A DNA stretch of 64,000 nt from contig JAGBBP010000044.1 of NCBI GenBank assembly GCA_017938405.1, positions 113,477 to 177,476 on the forward strand. Direction: 5' to 3'. The notes under the pieces are model-generated. The model ran no database searches. It was not told the origin of the DNA and saw only the letters and a list, made by a program, of their open reading frames with translations. The position numbers were made by a program, and so were the translations under genes. Below, piece by piece: positions 42,800-52,324 of the stretch (position 1 is the first letter of the stretch; each line of letters starts with the position of its first letter). Origin of the DNA: Lachnospiraceae bacterium (GTDB taxonomy: Bacteria; Bacillota; Clostridia; Lachnospirales; Lachnospiraceae).

Positions 42800-42904
42800 G
42801 AAAAAGAACCGTAAGCAAACTCAGCTTAAAGCCGAATCTGTTACGGTTCTGCATCTCTATGATTTAAACAGTGACCGCACAGAAACAAGACGTACCTCTT
42901 GTAA
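42800..42904 (-). promoter_or_regulatory. transcription attenuator upstream of the methyltransferase
   Basis: Read on the minus strand: TTACAAGAG (42904-42896) can pair back to CTCTTGTAA at the leader ORF stop (42931-42923) or its ACAAGA core can pair forward to TCTTGT (42890-42885). CTGTGCGGT (42882-42874) can pair with ACCGTAACAG (42847-42838), which contains the 5' arm of the terminator. The terminator is GAACCGTAA (42849-42841... stem) with TTACGGTTC (42814-42806), an extended inner stem, then T5CTTTC. Mutually exclusive foldings are directly visible. Confidence 0.72.
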
Positions 42905-42922
42905 CCATGCGGATTGCAGTGA

Positions 42923-42982
42923 TTACAAGAGCCTACGTTCTTCTTCTCTGCGTTCTAAACTGTTCAACATCTGGTTCATCAT
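42923..42982 (-). CDS. 19-aa leader peptide
   Basis: Starts ATG ATG at 42982 after GGAAAGGAAACTCT and ends at TAA 42925-42923. The peptide ends in ERREEERRLL, so the last codons are Arg/Glu-rich with CGT AGG CTC TTG before the stop. The stop codon lies in the 5' arm of the first attenuator hairpin, so a ribosome pausing near the end would unfold it. No similarity is claimed to a known leader; the R-R-L end recalls macrolide-arrest peptides only loosely. Confidence 0.6.
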   Translation of the reverse strand: MMNQMLNSLERREEERRLL

Positions 42983-43009
42983 AGAGTTTCCTTTCCGATT
43001 GTTTTTCAC

Positions 43010-43038
43010 ATCATAGCATAAGTGATAAAAAAAAGCAA
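43010..43038 (-). promoter_or_regulatory. extended -10 promoter for the leader/methyltransferase transcript
   Basis: TTGCTT (43038-43033) and TATGAT (43015-43010) on the minus strand, 17-base spacer, with TGC immediately before TATGAT. It lies ~30 bases upstream of the leader ORF and directly abuts the stop of the aldo/keto reductase gene. Confidence 0.7.
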
Positions 43039-43895
43039 CTATTTTATTTCCACCAATTCCTCCGGCTTCTCCGCCCCGGCATCATCCCTCGGCAGTGCAT
43101 CGATTCGCGCCATATCTTCCTTGTCCAATGCAAAGTCATACACATCCAGATTCTCCCGCATCCGTAGCGGATTTGCGGACTTTACAAGAGGCGTAAGTCC
43201 GTGTTGTAACACCCATCGCAAACAAATCTGTGCCGGTGTTTTTCCATACTTTTTAGAAAGCTCTATCATTAATTCTCCGTTTAACGCTGCACCCGCCCCC
43301 AGCGGTCTCCAAGCTTCCGGCACGATACCATGCTCCTGACACCACGTTGCACATTCCGTCTGCGGATACCCCGGACGAAACTCCATCTGATTCACCATCG
43401 GTACGATTTCAGCGGTTCTCAAAAGCGGCTCCAAATGATGCGGCAAAAAATTGCTGACACCGATGGCCCGCGCCTTACCTTCACGATAAATCGTCTCCAT
43501 GGCGCGCCAAGTCTCCGCATTTACTTCTTCCCAATTCTCGTAATTGTTCGCCACTGCCGGCCAATGAATCAGGTACAGATCCACATAATCCAGTCCCAAA
43601 TCCTTTAATGTGGTGTCACAAGCTTCTAACACCTTCTCATAGCTTCTGTGGGTAAACCAGACCTTGCTTGTCACAAAAAGTTCCTCACGGGCGATACCGG
43701 ACTTTCGGATTCCTTCTCCTACACTGCCTTCATTCTCATACCTGGCCGCACCGTCAATATGTCGATAGCCCGCCCGGATAGCTTCTGCCACCGCATCTGC
43801 TCCTGCAGGACTATTTTCCACCTTCCAGGTTCCGTAACCGATAGTCGGCATTTCTACACCGTTTGTCAACCGAACAATTTTTTCACTTCTGCCAT
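43039..43895 (-). CDS. aldo/keto reductase with apparent N-terminal frameshift
   Basis: The bulk is a 276-residue AKR: 'TNGVEMPTIGYGTWKV', 'AIRAGYRHIDGAARYENEGSVGEGI' (catalytic Asp and Tyr), 'LFVTSKVWF', 'YVDLYLIHWPA', 'ARAIGVSNFLPHHL', 'PLVKSANPLRMREN'. The natural start ATG at 43895 follows GGAGG and reads MAEVKK, but then leaves the frame: six A are present at 43883-43878 where seven would give MAEVKKIVRLTNGVEMP. Without the shift the frame stops after nine codons. Either a sequencing error, a real mutation, or slippage at the A-run. The coordinates cover the corrected gene. Confidence 0.8.
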
Positions 43896-43968
43896 GTCAA
43901 ATCCTCCATTTACCTGCATTTCTGCCGGTTCTACTTGTTTAACCCACAATACCGAAAGCTACTCGCTT

Positions 43969-45039
43969 CTACACCAACTCCCGACAAATCACTGCGCCGC
44001 CTGCTACCACTAGCACCTTTGTCCCGTCCTCAATCTCTTCTTCCTTGTAAAACACCACAGCTTGTCCCGGAGTGGCGGCCCGCTGCGGCTCATCAAACTC
44101 CAAACGCAACCGTTCTCCTTCACAATTCACCGTACACATAGCACCCTTATGACTGTAACGAATCTTCGCAAGTAAACGCATTCCGTCCGTCAGCTCCTCC
44201 AAAGCCATTCCGTGATACTCTCTGGCATACACTGTTCTGCTCTGCAATGCCTCGTTTCCGGACAACACCACTTCATTGGTTTCCGGACGCAATTCCTTTA
44301 CATAACGCGGCTCTCCGAAGGCAATCCCCAGGCCTTTTCTTTGACCTACCGTATAGTAAATGATACCCTGGTGGGTTCCCAATACGTTTCCGGCTTCATC
44401 TACAAAATTGCCCTGTTCCGGTTCTATGCCTTCTTTCTTCACCAAATAATCAGTATATACTTCTCCCTTCGGCAAGAAACAAATCTCCATACTGTCCGCC
44501 TTTTCTGCCACGGAAAGACCGATGCTTGCCGCAATCTCACGGATCTCCTCTTTTTCGTAGGAAGCTAACGGCATCACAGTCTTCGAAAGCTGTTCCTGGG
44601 AAAGGCCATACAACACATAGGCCTGATCCTTTGCCGCAGACTCGGCACACCGGATGGCATATCGGCCGTTTAAAATGCGTACTACACCTGCATAATGTCC
44701 GGTTGCCACTCCCTCCGCTCCTTCTTCTTCCGCCACAGAAAGAAGTGCCGTCCACTTCATCAGCGGATTGCACACCATACACGGATTCGGGGTTTCTCCT
44801 TTTTTATAAGACTCCGTAAAATACCGGATAATATTCTCCCTAAACTTCTCCTTTAACTCCACCACACGATGTTTGATGCCGATACGCTCCGCAACCTCTG
44901 CCGCATCCGCCACTTCCTTGTCCGCATTTCCATGCATACAAAGGGTAATACCGATGACTTCATACCCTTGTTCCTTTAACAAATATGCCGTCACAGCGGA
45001 ATCCACACCGCCGGACAGGCCTACTACAATTCGCTTCAT
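43969..45039 (-). CDS. mnmA: tRNA-specific 2-thiouridylase
   Basis: Thiolates U34 of tRNAs for Lys, Glu and Gln using sulfur relayed from a cysteine desulfurase. 'VVGLSGGVDSAVTAYLLKE' is the PP-loop; 'TPNPCMVCNPLMKW' holds the first catalytic Cys and 'SMEICFLPKGEV' the second; 'GVATGHYAGV' and 'YYTVGQRKGLGIAFGEP' are family blocks. Length 356 aa. It lies ~75 bases downstream of the desulfurase gene, its likely sulfur donor. Confidence 0.95.
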   Translation of the reverse strand: MKRIVVGLSGGVDSAVTAYLLKEQGYEVIGITLCMHGNADKEVADAAEVAERIGIKHRVVELKEKFRENIIRYFTESYKKGETPNPCMVCNPLMKWTALLSVAEEEGAEGVATGHYAGVVRILNGRYAIRCAESAAKDQAYVLYGLSQEQLSKTVMPLASYEKEEIREIAASIGLSVAEKADSMEICFLPKGEVYTDYLVKKEGIEPEQGNFVDEAGNVLGTHQGIIYYTVGQRKGLGIAFGEPRYVKELRPETNEVVLSGNEALQSRTVYAREYHGMALEELTDGMRLLAKIRYSHKGAMCTVNCEGERLRLEFDEPQRAATPGQAVVFYKEEEIEDGTKVLVVAGGAVICRELV

Positions 45040-45115
45040 AATTCAGCCTTTCTGTTCCTGTAAAATGTCGTAATTTCCAATTCATAGCCGTCCCGACCAT
45101 CTCTCACATCCACAT

Positions 45116-46306
45116 CTATTCCCGTCCGTCCCGCGCTGCAAACTTCGCATAGTACGGGGACATGGCTCTGATTTTCCCGATAACTTCCTTCATCCGGTCT
45201 ATGGTAAAATCAATGTCATCCTTCGTTGTATTCCGGCCTAAGGTAAACCTAAGTGCCCCATGGGCCACATCCTCCGGGAGGCCGATGGCGGTGAGTACGT
45301 GGGACGGTTCTGTCTGCCCTGTGGTACAAGCCGAACCGCTGGAACCGCAAATTCCATCGGAATCCAACATAATAAGCACCGTCTCCCCCTCAATAAACTG
45401 AAAACAAAAGCTCACATGCCCGGACAACCGGTGTTTTACCGAGCCGGTCACTCTGGCATAGGGAATTTCTCTTAGTACCCGCTCCATAAAATAATCCCGA
45501 AGTTCACGCTCCCTTGCTTCCGTCGCCTCCTGCGACGCAAATGTCAGCTCCGCTGCCTTGGCAAAGCCTACGATACCCGGTACATTTTCCGTTCCGGCGC
45601 GACGTCTCTTTTCCTGCGCTCCACCGTGCAAAAAGGATTGTAACCGCACATCTCTTCTTACATACAAAAATCCCACACCCTTCGGCCCGCCGATTTTATG
45701 GGCGCTGGCCGATAACATGGCGATATTACCGTCCTCTACGGAAAGCGGCAGCTTTCCGTATGCCTGTACCGCATCCGTATGAAACAAGATCCCCCGTTCC
45801 GTTGTTATCTTTGCCAATTCCTCTATCGGCTCTATGGTTCCGATTTCGTTATTTGCCGTCATAATCGACACCAAAATCGTATCCGGCGTCAACACCCGGA
45901 GCAAACTCTCCGGGGAAATAATTCCGTCTTCATCCGGGGAAAGATAGGTCACCCGATACCCTTCCCGCTCCAGAGCCTCACAGGTATGCAGCACCGCATG
46001 ATGCTCGATTTTCGTTGTAATAATATGCCGGCCCTTATCCCGATAGGCATGTGCAGCCATCTTAATCGCCCAGTTATCCGCCTCGGTCCCGCTGCCGGTA
46101 AAATAAATCTCCTCCGGTCTGGCACCTATTGATGCGGCAATCTGCTTTCTGGCAGTCTCTATGGCCCGTTTTCCCTCATTTGCCAAGCTGTACTGGCCGG
46201 ATGGATTCCCGAACTTCTCCGTAAAAAACGGAAGCATGGTCTCCACCGCCTCCGGGTACATAGGCGTGGTTGCCGCATTGTCCAAATATATGATTCGTTT
46301 TTCCAT
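45116..46306 (-). CDS. iscS: cysteine desulfurase
   Basis: PLP enzyme that takes sulfur from cysteine for Fe-S clusters and tRNA thiolation. 'IYLDNAATTPMYPEAVE', 'FTGSGTEADNWAIKMAA', 'HHAVLHTCEALEREGYRV', 'LSASAHKIGGPKGVGFLYVR' (PLP Lys) and 'DGICGSSGSACTTGQTEPSHVL' with the catalytic Cys in a flexible loop. Length 396 aa fits the NifS/IscS group I. It precedes mnmA; no iscU or regulator is adjacent. Confidence 0.94.
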   Translation of the reverse strand: MEKRIIYLDNAATTPMYPEAVETMLPFFTEKFGNPSGQYSLANEGKRAIETARKQIAASIGARPEEIYFTGSGTEADNWAIKMAAHAYRDKGRHIITTKIEHHAVLHTCEALEREGYRVTYLSPDEDGIISPESLLRVLTPDTILVSIMTANNEIGTIEPIEELAKITTERGILFHTDAVQAYGKLPLSVEDGNIAMLSASAHKIGGPKGVGFLYVRRDVRLQSFLHGGAQEKRRRAGTENVPGIVGFAKAAELTFASQEATEARERELRDYFMERVLREIPYARVTGSVKHRLSGHVSFCFQFIEGETVLIMLDSDGICGSSGSACTTGQTEPSHVLTAIGLPEDVAHGALRFTLGRNTTKDDIDFTIDRMKEVIGKIRAMSPYYAKFAARDGRE

Positions 46307-46388
46307 GTCATTATCCTCGCACTGCTATATCTATATTCTATGCGCATCATTTTTCTTAGTTCAATCTATCTTATTCTGCAATTAATTC

Positions 46389-46991
46389 TTACTCGTTAAA
46401 AGAAACCGGCTTCCTTTCCGAAACCTCCCGCTTTAACTTTCCTATCTCCACATGAAACAGTACCGTCCAGACCAACGGTAAAACCGCTACAATTCCCCAT
46501 ACAATACTTTTTCCTGCAACAGCCAATGCCAACGCAAAAACAAGCCCGATAATCCCCCACAGCCGCAATCTACTGTAAGACCCGTAACGCTGTTCGAAAG
46601 TCGCACAAAGTTCAAACTCTGTTCCGTCATTTTCTTTCTCGACTATCAGCAGTTCCTTATGCAACGTCGTCTTTTCGGTAGCGACACGGCCTCCCTCTTC
46701 CGCCCACGGGCGATACTCTGCCTTTCCTGTGGAATAATTTAAATTTGCATTCTTAAACCATACCCGATATCCGCACGCCTCCAGAGCTCTCGCATACTCT
46801 TCCGCACTTTCCTTGGAACGCTGTGCGATATAGGCTACCTTATACCGATATTTTCCTTTTTCGCATTTTTCAAACTCATAACCGGATATTGTAGTCCCTA
46901 CCAGACGCCATCCCTCGTCAGACATCTTATTCAACCACTGCTCCTGAGACGTAAAAAACAACCAGAAAAACTTTCTTACACTTTTTTTCAT
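46389..46991 (-). CDS. DUF2812 domain membrane protein
   Basis: A 200-aa protein. The N-terminal part fits DUF2812: 'FFWLFFTSQEQWLNKMSDEGWRLVG', 'YEFEKCEKGKYRYKVAYIAQ'. The C-terminal part has two TM helices near residues 144-160 and 164-182. DUF2812 genes often sit next to PadR regulators, but none is here. Function unknown. I start at ATG 46991, four bases after GGAGAGG; the upstream in-frame extension lacks a site. Confidence 0.8.
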   Translation of the reverse strand: MKKSVRKFFWLFFTSQEQWLNKMSDEGWRLVGTTISGYEFEKCEKGKYRYKVAYIAQRSKESAEEYARALEACGYRVWFKNANLNYSTGKAEYRPWAEEGGRVATEKTTLHKELLIVEKENDGTEFELCATFEQRYGSYSRLRLWGIIGLVFALALAVAGKSIVWGIVAVLPLVWTVLFHVEIGKLKREVSERKPVSFNE

Positions 46992-47079
46992 CAATCCTCT
47001 CCACCTTTCTGCCAATTTACTCTCGTCATATCCCACGAAAAACAATCATAAGCTAATAAAAAACGCCCGAGGTACCTTC

Positions 47080-48597
47080 TTGAAAAACGCCATCTTAAAG
47101 GGAACCATCCTCCTTACCATAACCGGTCTGATTACCCGCATTCTCGGGTTTTATTACCGCATTTGCCTTGCGGACGCACTGGGTGCGGAATATCTGGGCA
47201 TCTATCAGCTTGTATTTCCGGTCTACGGAATCTGCTATACCCTCTATGCTTCCGGCATTCAGACTGCCGTTTCCAAATTAGTGGCTGAAGAAAACAGTCG
47301 CGGGAACGTAACGCTGACCTCTTGCCTCATGCGTCGTTCCATGCTTCTTTCTTTCGGAATTTCTTTGTTTTTGTCCGTCCTTGTATATTTCGGCGCAGAA
47401 CCTTGTGCACGCTACTTTCTTATGGAAGTCCGTGCTGCCGACTCCTTGCGGATTCTTTCTTTGGTATTCCCGTTCTGTGCCATAACTGCCTGCATCAACG
47501 GATATTATATCGGATGTAAAAAAACCGCTGTTCCTGCCTTTACCCAGCTTTTGGAACAGGTCATCCGTATCGGTTTTGTTCTTTATCTTGTAACCCTGCC
47601 TTCCTTTTCCAACGAAGAAAGCAGGTGTCTTGCAGCTGTGATCGGTCTGGTACTGGGAGAAGTTGCTTCCAACCTCTTTAACTGTATCGCCTACCGGATG
47701 CACCGGAACAAGCTTCTTCGTCATGCCGTACCGTGCGACACCACCGGCATAATGAAGCGTTTACTCCTTCTTTCCATGCCCCTGTCTCTTAACCGTCTGG
47801 TCATTAATATCCTACATAGCGTGGAAGCAGTCTTTATTCCGGGGATGCTCCGCTTAAGCGGCCTGACAAACTCCGATGCGCTGAGTCTGTACGGTATCTT
47901 AAATGGCATGGCCATTCCGTTTATTTTATTTCCCTCCGCCATTCCGAATGCCCTGTCCGTTCTGCTTCTCCCGGCGGTATCGGAAAATCTGGATGAACAG
48001 AACCGTCCACGTTTACAACAGTGTGTGGGCAATGCCGTAAAATACAGTGTAGTCATCGGTCTGTTCTCCACAGCGGTATTTTTCTTTTTCGGCCGGGACA
48101 TCGGTGAAGCCATTTATCATAATAACTTAGCGGGAGAATACATCCGGGTCCTCTCTCCGCTTTGCCCGCTGTTATATTTATCTACTACGTTATGCAGTGT
48201 AATCAATGGCATCGGAAAGCCTCATTTGTCCTTTTTCACCACCGTATCCGGTCTCTTGGTACGTCTGGCCATCCTTGTCTGTTTCGTGCCGAAAACAGGA
48301 ATCTACGGCGTTTTAATCGGGCTGCTTGTGAGCCAGCTAATCAGCACCTTACTTGAAGTGTTTTTTGTATTAAAACACTGCGGTGCCTTTCCTCCGGTTT
48401 CCCAGTGGCTGGTTACTCCTGCCCTTTTTGCCTTTGCCACCGCTCCGGTCTTTGTATTGGTTTATCGTTTTCTGCAAAAAGAAACACAATTTTCTTCCCT
48501 TCTCCTCTTGTTGGGGATTTGCGGAATCTACTGTGTTTCTTATATCGCACTTTTATTCTACGGAAAAATCATCCGGAAAGAAGACTGGAAGGAATAA
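47080..48597 (+). CDS. SpoVB/MurJ-like polysaccharide flippase (MOP superfamily)
   Basis: A 505-aa membrane protein with about 14 hydrophobic segments. 'ILKGTILLTITGLITRILGFYYRICLADALGAEYLGIYQL' style N-terminus (split here as blocks) with 'LGFYYRI' and 'YASGIQTAVSKLVAEE' are hallmarks of the SpoVB group. Such proteins flip lipid-linked oligosaccharides, in sporulation or cell-wall synthesis. It starts with TTG at 47080 after GAGG and ends two bases before the convergent cyclase gene. Confidence 0.88.
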   Translation: MKNAILKGTILLTITGLITRILGFYYRICLADALGAEYLGIYQLVFPVYGICYTLYASGIQTAVSKLVAEENSRGNVTLTSCLMRRSMLLSFGISLFLSVLVYFGAEPCARYFLMEVRAADSLRILSLVFPFCAITACINGYYIGCKKTAVPAFTQLLEQVIRIGFVLYLVTLPSFSNEESRCLAAVIGLVLGEVASNLFNCIAYRMHRNKLLRHAVPCDTTGIMKRLLLLSMPLSLNRLVINILHSVEAVFIPGMLRLSGLTNSDALSLYGILNGMAIPFILFPSAIPNALSVLLLPAVSENLDEQNRPRLQQCVGNAVKYSVVIGLFSTAVFFFFGRDIGEAIYHNNLAGEYIRVLSPLCPLLYLSTTLCSVINGIGKPHLSFFTTVSGLLVRLAILVCFVPKTGIYGVLIGLLVSQLISTLLEVFFVLKHCGAFPPVSQWLVTPALFAFATAPVFVLVYRFLQKETQFSSLLLLLGICGIYCVSYIALLFYGKIIRKEDWKE

Positions 48598-48599
48598 CC

Positions 48600-50114
48600 T
48601 TATTCCTTCGAAGAATAAATGGCAAACTCTCCCTTCTTGGTTGCCTTTACATTATACAATGCACTGTCGGCACAATACAACAGTTCTTCGTAGCAGGCTC
48701 CGTCCTCCGGATACATTGCAATACCGATGGATGCACTGACCGGCATCACCTGCTTATCTTTTACATACGGGCGATGTAACAACTCATGCAATTCCTGGGC
48801 CTTTTCAATTAACTGGTCTTTATCCTTTACTTCACCGATAAATACCACAAACTCATCCCCACCGATGCGCCCGATTACTTCATCGGAAACGTAGGTTTTA
48901 CGCAAATTATCAATTACGTAAGTAAGTACTTCGTCTCCGCACTGATGACCGTAGGTATCATTTACCTTTTTAAAGTCGTCCACGTCAATCAAAAGCAACA
49001 TATGGGCTCCGGACTCGTGGGTCTGAATATAGGTATCAATCATTTGCTTGGTCGCCATTTTATTGTAGGCGCCGGTCAATGAGTCGGTCTTGGACTCATG
49101 CTCCAGCTGCTCGATTTCCTTTTTAAACATGTTGATATTGGAAATCTTACCGATGGCCCGGGACGGACCGCCGTTTTCGTCACATACGGCACGATACAAA
49201 ACACGACACCATTGATATTCTCCGTTGGCATCCAACAGACGAATCTGGATATCATTGGCTCCGATACGTTTGGTATGTAAAAACTGCTCCATGGCACCGG
49301 CCCGATCGTCCGGATGAATGATTTGCATATATTTGTTAATATCTTTCCGGAAATACCCGATGACATGGTCTACACCGTAAATCTCCGTAAACTGCTCCGA
49401 CAGACTCAGTACATCCTTCTCGTAATCGTATTCAAACATCACCTCGTTGCTGAGTTCCGTGGCAATGCGATAACGTTCCTGCTCCTTTATCAACTTGTCC
49501 TGCACGGACTTCAGCGCGGAAACATCTACAAACACGGCAGAAACCGTCTCTTTTCCACCGTGCATACCTTTGGTCAGCGTAACCTGCATCCAATACTTCT
49601 TTCCGTTACTGTCATGCATTTGTATGGTTTCCTCCGCATAACCGTCCAACGTTAAAGAAGCGGTATCCAAAAAGAATCCGTGATACTCCGGCGGAATAAA
49701 CCCGAGAAGGCTGTTCTGGTATACCTCGTATAAGCCGGTCCGGTCCACGCCGATAATCTCATAATACCCGCGACTGGCATATACAATCTTACAAATTCCT
49801 TCCGGAATATAATTTACCACACCGGCGTGGAGATTATTGGTGACCTTTCGTACTTCCATGGCTGCTTCGGACAATAACTTCTCTCTGTCAAAAATCATCT
49901 TAATCAGCCAGAACAGAAGGCCGATTGCGCAAACGCCAACCACAACAATCAACCACAACAAAATTACCGGATTGTAGTTAAACGCTTCTACCAGGGACGT
50001 CCCACGAATGGCCTGCCGATATTCTTTTGTCATTAACAGCAATACCGCGAATAAAAGAATTACACTTCCGATAATTGCCGCTGATTTCATCCAAAAGGAA
50101 TTTCTTTTCATCAT
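48600..50114 (-). CDS. membrane PAS-GGDEF diguanylate cyclase
   Basis: A 504-aa protein: TM helices near residues 12-30 and 50-72, two PAS-like domains (~85-195 and ~210-325, the latter with 'IIHPDDRAGAMEQFL'), then GGDEF at ~340-500. The active loop 'IGRIGGDEFVVFIGEV' is intact, so it should make c-di-GMP from GTP. The inhibitory RxxD site is missing (YVSD at that place). It directly follows the chemoreceptor gene with no gap. Confidence 0.92.
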   Translation of the reverse strand: MMKRNSFWMKSAAIIGSVILLFAVLLLMTKEYRQAIRGTSLVEAFNYNPVILLWLIVVVGVCAIGLLFWLIKMIFDREKLLSEAAMEVRKVTNNLHAGVVNYIPEGICKIVYASRGYYEIIGVDRTGLYEVYQNSLLGFIPPEYHGFFLDTASLTLDGYAEETIQMHDSNGKKYWMQVTLTKGMHGGKETVSAVFVDVSALKSVQDKLIKEQERYRIATELSNEVMFEYDYEKDVLSLSEQFTEIYGVDHVIGYFRKDINKYMQIIHPDDRAGAMEQFLHTKRIGANDIQIRLLDANGEYQWCRVLYRAVCDENGGPSRAIGKISNINMFKKEIEQLEHESKTDSLTGAYNKMATKQMIDTYIQTHESGAHMLLLIDVDDFKKVNDTYGHQCGDEVLTYVIDNLRKTYVSDEVIGRIGGDEFVVFIGEVKDKDQLIEKAQELHELLHRPYVKDKQVMPVSASIGIAMYPEDGACYEELLYCADSALYNVKATKKGEFAIYSSKE

Positions 50115-51578
50115 TTACTCATTTTCTCCCGTTAACTTTACCGCAAGTTTACGAATCTGACGCAATTCATGATTGACACGCTTTGTACTCTCTACCGCAT
50201 TGGCGGATACACTTGCACCTTCCTGGGACGATGCGGCAATCTCTTCACTGACGGCGGACAAATCACTGATGCTTTCGTTAATGGAACCGGTTGCTGCAAT
50301 AATCTCCTTCATAAAAGCTTCGGTTTCATTGATATTCTGAATCAATTCTTTTACTTCCGCCTCTATCAAATCAAACTTATCCTTCGTTGCCGCAATCATC
50401 TGTCCCTGTTCCTCAATGGTCTTACTGGAAACCTCCATACTGGAATTGGTCACACCGACGTCTGCCACCAAATCTCCGATAATTCCCGTAATCTGGTTTG
50501 CAGACACTCTGGTATCTTCAGACAATTTACGAATCTCATCCGCAACCACCGCAAATCCCTTTCCGGCTTCTCCTGCTCTTGCTGCTTCAATGGAAGCATT
50601 CAAAGCCAATAAGTTGGTTTGTTCGGAAATGGTTAAAATCGCATTGGTAAAATTCTCTACTTCCGCTACCTTTTTAGACAATCTTGTAATTGCCTCCACC
50701 GTACTCCTATTGGAATTGTTTACGGCATCTGCCTGGGCCTTCAACGCCGCAACAATTTCCGCACTTTCCGCAATGGTTTCTTTTACCTTATCGGAAGATT
50801 CGATCATCTCCTTGGTTTCTTTCTCCGCACCGTTTACATTCTTCTGAATGGAACTACACATTCCAGCTTCGTTCTGGATGCTTTCCGAAACACTTGACAT
50901 GCTGCCTGCAATATCCTGCATGCTCTTGTCGTTAATTCCCAATGCTTCTTCCAACTCATCCATACGCACGGTCGCTTTTACGAATCTGCTGTTAATCTCC
51001 TGTGCAACGCCCAACATTACATTTGCAGCCGCTTCCTGCTCTTCAGCCTTCTTCGTAATGGTTTCCACGCTTTCTTCGTTATACTTTAAAAGCAACGTTA
51101 CCGCCTTAACGGAGGCAAAACAACACAAAATAACGGAGATTGCACCGATTGCCACCAGTTCAAAATCAAACGAATCTATCCCGTTCAACATCCGGATACA
51201 ACGAATCAAAAAGCCGATTACAATAAACAAGTTCCCCCACATAATCAGCCGCTTATTCATATAAGCAATACAACAGAACAGAATAGCGAAACCGTACATA
51301 AAGGAATACGGACTGCCGTTAAAAATCGATACCGTCAAATACATCAGCGCTCCCGCACCTGTAATAAGTATCATCCCACGCTTTGTATAATCCTTTCGCA
51401 AATACGTTACCGTCGCTACAGCCATGGCAATGAAAATCACAATTCCCTGAATTACGGTTCTTGCATACAATTGCTCCCGAAATACGGTTACAAGCAATGT
51501 AATCAATACCATGGCACTGGAAACCATTACCACCGGATAGGCCACATTCCCCGATCTTCTGTACTGTTCTTCCGTCAT
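50115..51578 (-). CDS. methyl-accepting chemotaxis protein with multi-TM N-terminus
   Basis: A 487-aa receptor. The N-terminal ~175 residues hold about five or six short TM helices ('[17 protein letters not shown]', '[19 protein letters not shown]') with no large extracytoplasmic sensor domain. The rest is the cytoplasmic signalling coil with the hairpin tip '[20 protein letters not shown]' preceded by '[20 protein letters not shown]'. It is joined to the diguanylate cyclase gene, linking chemotaxis-like sensing and c-di-GMP. No che genes are in the window. Confidence 0.92.
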   Translation of the reverse strand: MTEEQYRRSGNVAYPVVMVSSAMVLITLLVTVFREQLYARTVIQGIVIFIAMAVATVTYLRKDYTKRGMILITGAGALMYLTVSIFNGSPYSFMYGFAILFCCIAYMNKRLIMWGNLFIVIGFLIRCIRMLNGIDSFDFELVAIGAISVILCCFASVKAVTLLLKYNEESVETITKKAEEQEAAANVMLGVAQEINSRFVKATVRMDELEEALGINDKSMQDIAGSMSSVSESIQNEAGMCSSIQKNVNGAEKETKEMIESSDKVKETIAESAEIVAALKAQADAVNNSNRSTVEAITRLSKKVAEVENFTNAILTISEQTNLLALNASIEAARAGEAGKGFAVVADEIRKLSEDTRVSANQITGIIGDLVADVGVTNSSMEVSSKTIEEQGQMIAATKDKFDLIEAEVKELIQNINETEAFMKEIIAATGSINESISDLSAVSEEIAASSQEGASVSANAVESTKRVNHELRQIRKLAVKLTGENE

Positions 51579-51710
51579 ACTTATATCCTCCTCACAATAG
51601 AACTTCTGATAAAAAACTATACTATTATTTTACTAGAATTTCATAATAAAGTCAATTTTTTTCGCACACTTTCACTTCAACACTTTTATTTTTTTGAATA
51701 AAAACCAAAA

Positions 51711-51738
51711 GAAAAAAGCGATTGCACATACAATCGCT
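51711..51738 (-). terminator. rho-independent terminator after the NUDIX gene
   Basis: AGCGATTG (51717-51724) pairs with CAATCGCT (51731-51738); the minus-strand RNA continues with T6C. Confidence 0.92.
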
Positions 51739-51746
51739 CTCTTTCT

Positions 51747-52199
51747 TTAGAAATACTTCTTACTGCCCCAGAGATTACTCTTCTTCAAATCCACATACTC
51801 GTTATACGCCTGCTCCAAAATCTGTTTCTCGTTTGCGAACTTTAACATATGGTATGCTTCATGAAACTTGTAATATCCGGAATCCATGAAAAATTCTTCA
51901 CGCTGCGGTTTGCTATAATAGCTGTCAGACATCATCAAATACCAATGTACATCTTTTAAAACAGTATTCTGCGGAGTATTGAAAGTATACTGGCTCTTGC
52001 CCACATACTTAATAATCTGTGCATCTACGCCGGTCTCTTCTTTTACCTCACGAATCGCCGTATCCTTAAACTCTTCGCCTTCCTCTACGGTACCCTTCGG
52101 TAATACCCAGCCCTCGTACTTGTTCTTGTAATTCTTGTACAAAAGTAAAATCTTGCCTCTGAATATAACTACACCGCCGCAGCTGGTCGCTTCTACCAT
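51747..52199 (-). CDS. NUDIX hydrolase
   Basis: A 150-aa NUDIX protein. 'GWVLPKGTVEEGEEFKDTAIREVKEETGVDA' contains the full GX5EX7REVXEEXG box (residues ~31-58; quoted in part by its key residues). N-terminal 'SCGGVVIFRGKILLLYKNYK' and C-terminal 'KDVHWYLMMSDSYYSKPQRE' complete the fold. Likely hydrolyses a dinucleoside polyphosphate or similar; RppH/Ap4A-type activity cannot be told apart. Confidence 0.92.
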   Translation of the reverse strand: MVEATSCGGVVIFRGKILLLYKNYKNKYEGWVLPKGTVEEGEEFKDTAIREVKEETGVDAQIIKYVGKSQYTFNTPQNTVLKDVHWYLMMSDSYYSKPQREEFFMDSGYYKFHEAYHMLKFANEKQILEQAYNEYVDLKKSNLWGSKKYF

Positions 52200-52324
52200 T
52201 GCAATACCTCCTGCTGGTGTGCCATCAATAACTGAGTATTAGTATACATCATTTCCGGCAACTTTGCAACCGTTCTTCACAAGGTTTCTGAAATTTCCTG
52301 ATTTTCCTTTCTTTCCCGGAGATA

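Noticed and set aside
50114..50115. Diguanylate cyclase and chemoreceptor as a single fused gene
   Set aside because: There is a stop codon and a new ATG; the genes only abut.
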